Positions 45,134-48,030 of a stretch of 48,030 nt of DNA are shown in pieces. This DNA comes from Streptomyces tateyamensis (GTDB lineage Bacteria > Actinomycetota > Actinomycetes > Streptomycetales > Streptomycetaceae). Location: positions 1 to 48,030 of the forward strand of contig NZ_PYBW01000134.1 in the NCBI RefSeq assembly GCF_003205575.1. The letters run 5' to 3'. Numbering within the stretch: the stretch's first letter is position 1; each line of letters starts with the position of its first letter. The translations under genes and the position numbers were made by a program. The notes under the pieces were generated by a model that worked only from the letters and a program-made list of their open reading frames with translations, had not been told where the DNA came from and did not search any database.

Positions 45134-45306
45134 CGATCCCCTTCCCACACCACGCCTGCCCAAGCCGCGGCCACCAGCCGCGCGACGACAGCGTCACAGT
45201 AGGGGACCTGCCGGACATCCCCCACGATGGCTCGCCGGTGTCCAACACCACTGCCGGGATGGGGTACAGTGGAGCATGATCGAGCCGCTACTGACGGTTC
45301 GTCAGT

Positions 45307-45380
45307 GCGGGCGTAGTTTAATGGTAGAACATGAGCTTCCCAAGCTTATAGCGCGAGTTCGATTCTCGTCGCCCGCTCCA
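45307..45380 (+). tRNA. tRNA-Gly(CCC), integration site
   Basis: A cloverleaf of 71 nt plus encoded CCA: acceptor GCGGGCG / CGCCCGC, short D-arm, anticodon arm TGAGC-TTCCCAA-GCTTA (anticodon CCC; one G-U pair in the stem), T-arm GCGAG-TTCGATT-CTCGT and discriminator U. It is followed immediately by a terminator and then an integrase gene pointing toward it, so the 3' half is the likely att site of the adjacent element. Confidence 0.95.
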
Positions 45381-45384
45381 CGCA

Positions 45385-45411
45385 AAACCCCAGGCCAGCG
45401 GCCTGGGGTTT
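45385..45411 (+). terminator. tRNA-Gly(CCC) terminator
   Basis: A perfect 12-bp stem AAACCCCAGGCC / GGCCTGGGGTTT with an AGC loop, starting 4 bases after the tRNA's CCA. Confidence 0.85.
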
Positions 45412-45440
45412 GCTTATTGTCTGGACCAATTCCAGGCTCG

Positions 45441-45470
45441 CGCACCACTGGTGCACCACTAGGTACCCCG
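45441..45470. repeat. 30-bp imperfect direct repeat, copy 1 (possible integrase remnant)
   Basis: It matches 45753-45782 at 28 of 30 bases. Read on the minus strand it would encode GVPSGAPVVRE, very like the integrase tail GVPSGAAVVRP encoded by copy 2. The rest of 45412-45730 has no supported gene. Confidence 0.7.
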
Positions 45471-45730
45471 AAAGGGATGACGAAGCGTCAGATATGGACG
45501 CCTTCGAACATTCGCTCGATGATCGTCTCGAATTACGAGATGCACTTTCTGTGATCTGGATCACGCCAATTCGGGCTTCAGTGTGATGCCGGTCACTGGC
45601 GCCTGGAGTACCGAAAAAGCACATACCCGCAGCTCAGAGGCACATCGGCGCCCGCCTGCGTGCGGCGCGCGGTGAGCGTCAGGGGTCGCCAGGGGGCGGC
45701 GACGGGCATTCGCCAGCCCCTGACGTGGCG

Positions 45731-46933
45731 TCAGATCGAGCGTCGGATGGGGCGCACCACTGCCGCACCACTAGGTACCCCGGCAGGGGGTGTGGGTGGT
45801 GTCGGCGGGGTGCGTCCGGTGTCGCTGCGGACACGGGTGTCGAGCTTGGCGGCGAGCTGGCGCTGGCGGCTGGCAGTGGAGTGCTGGTAGAGCATCGCGG
45901 CGCGCACCGAGGACTGGCCCATGCGGACCATGAGGTCCTTGAGGCTGGCGCCCTCCTCGGCGAGGAGGGTGTTGCCGGTGTGCCGCAGGTCGTAGAAGGT
46001 GAAGTTCTGCGGCAGGTCGATGACCTTGGCGCGGGCCTTGCCGAACTTGCGGCCGAAGGTGGTCCGTCGGAACGGAGCGCCTTTCTCGCCGACGAAGAGC
46101 AGGCCGTCGGGTTCCTTCTCCGCGTACCAGGCCATGTGCTGGCGCAGTGCCTGGTCGAGGAAGGACGGCAGGTGGATCGTGCGCTTGCCGGCCCTCGACT
46201 TGGTCGGGCCGGTGGCGCGTTTGCCCGTGTTCAGCTCGGGCGACGCCTCGGTGATCCGCAGGGTCCGCTTGTCCAGGTCGACGTCCTCGCGGCGGAGTTC
46301 GGCGAGTTCCTCGGGGCGCAGGGTGGCGAAGGCTCCGAGGAAGACCATGAACCGCCACCGCGGGCCCATGAGTTCGGCGAGCTCGAAGACCTGCTCGGCG
46401 GTGGCGACGGGCCGCTCTTCGGCCTCCTCCTTACCGGCGCCCTTGATGCGGCAGGGGTTGCGGACGATCACGTCGTCCTCGACGGCCGTCTCCAGGACAG
46501 CCTTCAGCAGGCGGTACGACTTGGCCACGGTGGTGGCGCCGGTCGCCTGCTTACGCTCGGCGTGCCAGGTGCGGACGCGGGCAGCCGTGATCTCGTTGAG
46601 GGTGAGAGCGGCGAAGGTCGGCAGGAGGTGTAGGCGCAGCAGGCGCCGGTACAGCTCGTCGGTGGTCGGCATCAGCCCGCGCTCGTCGGTCCAGCGCAGG
46701 GCGTAGGTCTGGAAGTCGACGTTGCCGGCGTCGGGGTCGATCCAGTTGCCCCGGGTGAGGTCGGCCTCGGTGACGGTGAGCCAGACCTCGGCGTCGGTCT
46801 TGGTCTCGAAGGTCTCCGGAGCGCGGTGCTCCTTGCCGGCGGCGTCACGGTAGCTGGCGGTCCAACGGCCGGAGCGGTACTGGCGGACGGCGCCGAACCG
46901 GCGACGGCTGGGCGCGTTCTTCTTACGCGGCAT
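45731..46933 (-). CDS. int: Tyrosine integrase
   Basis: A protein of 400 residues. The arm-binding N-terminus (about 10-60: GRWTASYRDAAGKEHR), the core-binding SAM-like domain (about 70-165) and the catalytic domain follow in order. Catalytic residues: Arg206 in TLRPEEL, Lys245 in TKSRAGKR, Arg317 in FYDLRHT and nucleophile Tyr349 in LYQH. The two box-II positions usually occupied by His are Tyr314 and Gln340, as I recall from other streptomycete integrases of this type. Its stop-distal tail (from 375) is a TPPTPP repeat. It overlaps the excisionase stop by one base (TGATG). Confidence 0.95.
   Translation of the reverse strand: MPRKKNAPSRRRFGAVRQYRSGRWTASYRDAAGKEHRAPETFETKTDAEVWLTVTEADLTRGNWIDPDAGNVDFQTYALRWTDERGLMPTTDELYRRLLRLHLLPTFAALTLNEITAARVRTWHAERKQATGATTVAKSYRLLKAVLETAVEDDVIVRNPCRIKGAGKEEAEERPVATAEQVFELAELMGPRWRFMVFLGAFATLRPEELAELRREDVDLDKRTLRITEASPELNTGKRATGPTKSRAGKRTIHLPSFLDQALRQHMAWYAEKEPDGLLFVGEKGAPFRRTTFGRKFGKARAKVIDLPQNFTFYDLRHTGNTLLAEEGASLKDLMVRMGQSSVRAAMLYQHSTASRQRQLAAKLDTRVRSDTGRTPPTPPTPPAGVPSGAAVVRPIRRSI
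45753..45782. repeat. 30-bp imperfect direct repeat, copy 2
   Basis: It lies inside the 3' end of the integrase gene and corresponds to copy 1 at 45441-45470. The core of 18 bases (GCACCACTAGGTACCCCG) is identical. Confidence 0.7.
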
Positions 46934-47145
46934 CAGGCGTTACCCCCTCGGCGGTCGCGACGGGAGGGGACGGCGGGGACGGTGCCGGAGGTGAGGTAGG
47001 CGGCGAGGGTGCTCTCGGCGATGCGGACGTGGGTGCCCATCTTGACGAAGGCGATGCGGCGCTCGGCGATCAGCCGGCGGGGGAACCGCTCGCTGGTGCC
47101 CAGGCGTTCGGCGACCTGGGCGACGGTGAGGTACTGCTCGGGCAT
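46933..47145 (-). CDS. xis: Excisionase-type HTH protein
   Basis: A protein of 70 residues with a MerR/HTH_17-like fold: YLTVAQVAERLGTSERFPRR, then LIAERRIAFVKMGTHVRI and a short basic end. Such proteins bend DNA and direct the integrase toward excision. The start at 47145 has AAGGACG 5 bases upstream. It is immediately upstream of int with a one-base overlap. The frame is open for another 130 codons upstream, but those lack a good start and look non-coding. Confidence 0.85.
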   Translation of the reverse strand: MPEQYLTVAQVAERLGTSERFPRRLIAERRIAFVKMGTHVRIAESTLAAYLTSGTVPAVPSRRDRRGGNA

Positions 47146-47639
47146 GCACGTCCTTCTGCACGGCGCGGACCGTGGTCGGCGTCGTGGGTGTCGGTGGAGT
47201 GGTGGGCGTCCCTGAGACGGGGCTTCAGGGTGGCCCAGGCGGGCACTGGCCTGGGAGGCTGCGGCTCGCTTGCAGATGACCGGGGCCGGGCGGCGCCGCA
47301 TCTGGCGGGCTCTGCTCGGTGCTCCGCGACGGGCGCTGGGTAGTGCGCTGGGCCCGTCGGATCCTGCTTGCGGGAGCGGGAGTTCACGCTCGCGCGGGTC
47401 CGTAGTGATGGGGAATGTCGGGAGGGGAGGCGACCCGGAAAAACGCGGCGGGCAGGGTGCGACGGATCTTCGCTCCGCCAGGGCAGCGAGCCGTGCCGTC
47501 AGCTCTGCGGCGCTCCTGCGGTCGCTGTAACGGCGCGGCACTCATCGACGGAGGTGGGCAAGTCGGCTGACCTGGTGGTCAGGTACGCCGGGGTGTGTCT
47601 TCCCGTCGGGCCGCCCGCAGAGCCTGGCCCCCAGGGGCC
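47146..47639. other. Stretch without a supported gene
   Basis: About 490 bp between xis and the next minus-strand frame. Frames on both strands are open because of high GC, but none has a ribosome-binding site with a recognisable product. It should contain the xis-int promoter. Confidence 0.4.
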
Positions 47640-48020
47640 TCAGTCAGTGAGGGCCAGCAAGCCGAGAACCTGGCCGATGGTGACGGGCTCTTCCAGGACG
47701 GTCCGCCGTCGGGGCTGGCGTAGCGCAGTCGGCCAGGCTGCCTGGCGCGCCGCCGGGCAGCTGTCGACCGCGGCCCGCCAGGTGATCTCGCCTGTGCTCC
47801 AGCCGCGAAGCTGACGGTCGAAGCGCATCCGCCAAGCGGCAGCATCGCTCGCAGCCGTCAGGAGGGTGGAGTCTGCGGTAGAGCCGATGTCCGATTCGAT
47901 GGCGGGTGCGGTGGCGTAGTGCTCGATGATATGGCTCCTCCGATGTCGTATATAGAGAATTAGGCACCTCGGGTGAGGCTGCAGGTATGCGGGCAGGTGG
48001 CCCCGGCTATGCAATGCCAC
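47640..48020 (-). CDS. Unknown protein of the element; start uncertain
   Basis: The frame is open to a GTG at 48020, but that GTG has no ribosome-binding site and its first 30 codons cross an AT-rich, promoter-like stretch (TATATA near 47948). A strong GGAGGAG (47941-47935) sits inside, 4 bases before an in-frame ATC at 47930 (another ATC follows), with no ATG, GTG or TTG nearby. From 47930 the product would be about 96 residues, with good codon bias and the stretch RMRFDRQLRGWSTGEITWRAAV. I do not recognise it. It is either a gene with a non-standard AUC start or a decayed one. Confidence 0.4.
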   Translation of the reverse strand: MALHSRGHLPAYLQPHPRCLILYIRHRRSHIIEHYATAPAIESDIGSTADSTLLTAASDAAAWRMRFDRQLRGWSTGEITWRAAVDSCPAARQAAWPTALRQPRRRTVLEEPVTIGQVLGLLALTD

Positions 48021-48030
48021 TTAGCTTAAG

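Larger units (their letters stand above)
45356..48030. mobile_element. Left end of an integrative element at tRNA-Gly(CCC)
   Basis: The integrase gene reads toward the 3' end of the tRNA gene and an excisionase-like gene precedes it, the normal layout of tRNA-targeting actinobacterial integrative elements and prophages. The overlap region of the att site should be within the tRNA 3' part, about 45356-45380. I saw no second copy of that 25-bp sequence to the right, so the other end is beyond the window. No replication or transfer gene is visible, so prophage and AICE cannot be told apart. Confidence 0.75.

Noticed and set aside
46933..47541. Longer form of the excisionase reading from 47541
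   Set aside because: The extra 130 residues are Arg/Pro/Ser-rich without a ribosome-binding site, while the internal ATG at 47145 has AAGGACG and begins exactly at the HTH domain.
45381..48030. attR copy of the tRNA 3' end within the window
   Set aside because: No repeat of the T-arm/acceptor sequence was found to the right of the integrase.

Overview
The window is high-GC actinobacterial DNA. Its purC / purSQL / fbaA / pyrE / clpB / dnaK-grpE-dnaJ-hspR / dcd content, mycothiol-type enzymes, an Lsr2-family protein and a perfect parS site all point to a streptomycete (Streptomyces or Kitasatospora) chromosome core, probably on the oriC side of the chromosome because parS sites cluster there in this family. 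Most genes are ordinary core genes. Two stretches look accessory: about 27.2-34.0 kb and 45.4 kb to the right end.

Layout. 0.4-9.0 kb: a two-TM protein with a degenerate M48-peptidase fold, a DMF-amidase-like protein, purC, two identical tandem tRNA-Gly(GCC) genes, an Lsr2-family gene and the overlapping purS-purQ-purL operon. 9.1-14.3 kb: a mycothiol-dependent-isomerase-like gene, a DUF3151 gene, fbaA, a DedA-family gene, a 16-bp parS palindrome fused to a terminator, pyrE and an SRPBCC protein. 14.4-22.3 kb: a membrane spermidine-synthase-like protein, a DUF2617 gene, an MFS exporter, a small double-CxxC protein, an L,D-transpeptidase lipoprotein, an aminotransferase and a YbjN gene. 22.4-27.2 kb: clpB with a HAIR-like operator, then a divergent LysR / TDT-transporter pair.

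27.4-34.0 kb is the most interesting part. Four paralogous regulators, each with an N-terminal winged-helix-like region, a TrmB/PLD-like middle and a C-terminal LuxR-type HTH, surround a DsrE-like gene, a nucleoside-2-deoxyribosyltransferase-like gene and a 76-residue exported peptide that carries the pentapeptide DIGWT three times. Upstream of the peptide gene lie two copies of a 33-bp compound dyad of identical geometry, 78 bp apart. I do not recognise this as a described system. A peptide signal sensed by, or made under control of, the neighbouring regulators is my inference.

34.1-38.3 kb: the dnaK-grpE-dnaJ-hspR heat-shock operon, with HAIR operators at its promoter and a very strong grpE/dnaJ intercistronic hairpin whose two mismatches become G-U pairs only in the operon transcript. 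38.6-45.1 kb: a membrane Fe-S oxidoreductase, a sugar-nucleotide pyrophosphorylase, a Yip1-like protein, an AlaX-like editing protein, bifunctional dcd and a zinc-ribbon gene. 45.3 kb to the end: tRNA-Gly(CCC) with an integrative element at its 3' end (tyrosine integrase, excisionase, one unknown gene). The distal att site is outside the window.

Seven genes have a TANNNT -10 box 6-7 nt before the start codon and no usable ribosome-binding site, which suggests leaderless transcripts; two more are borderline.
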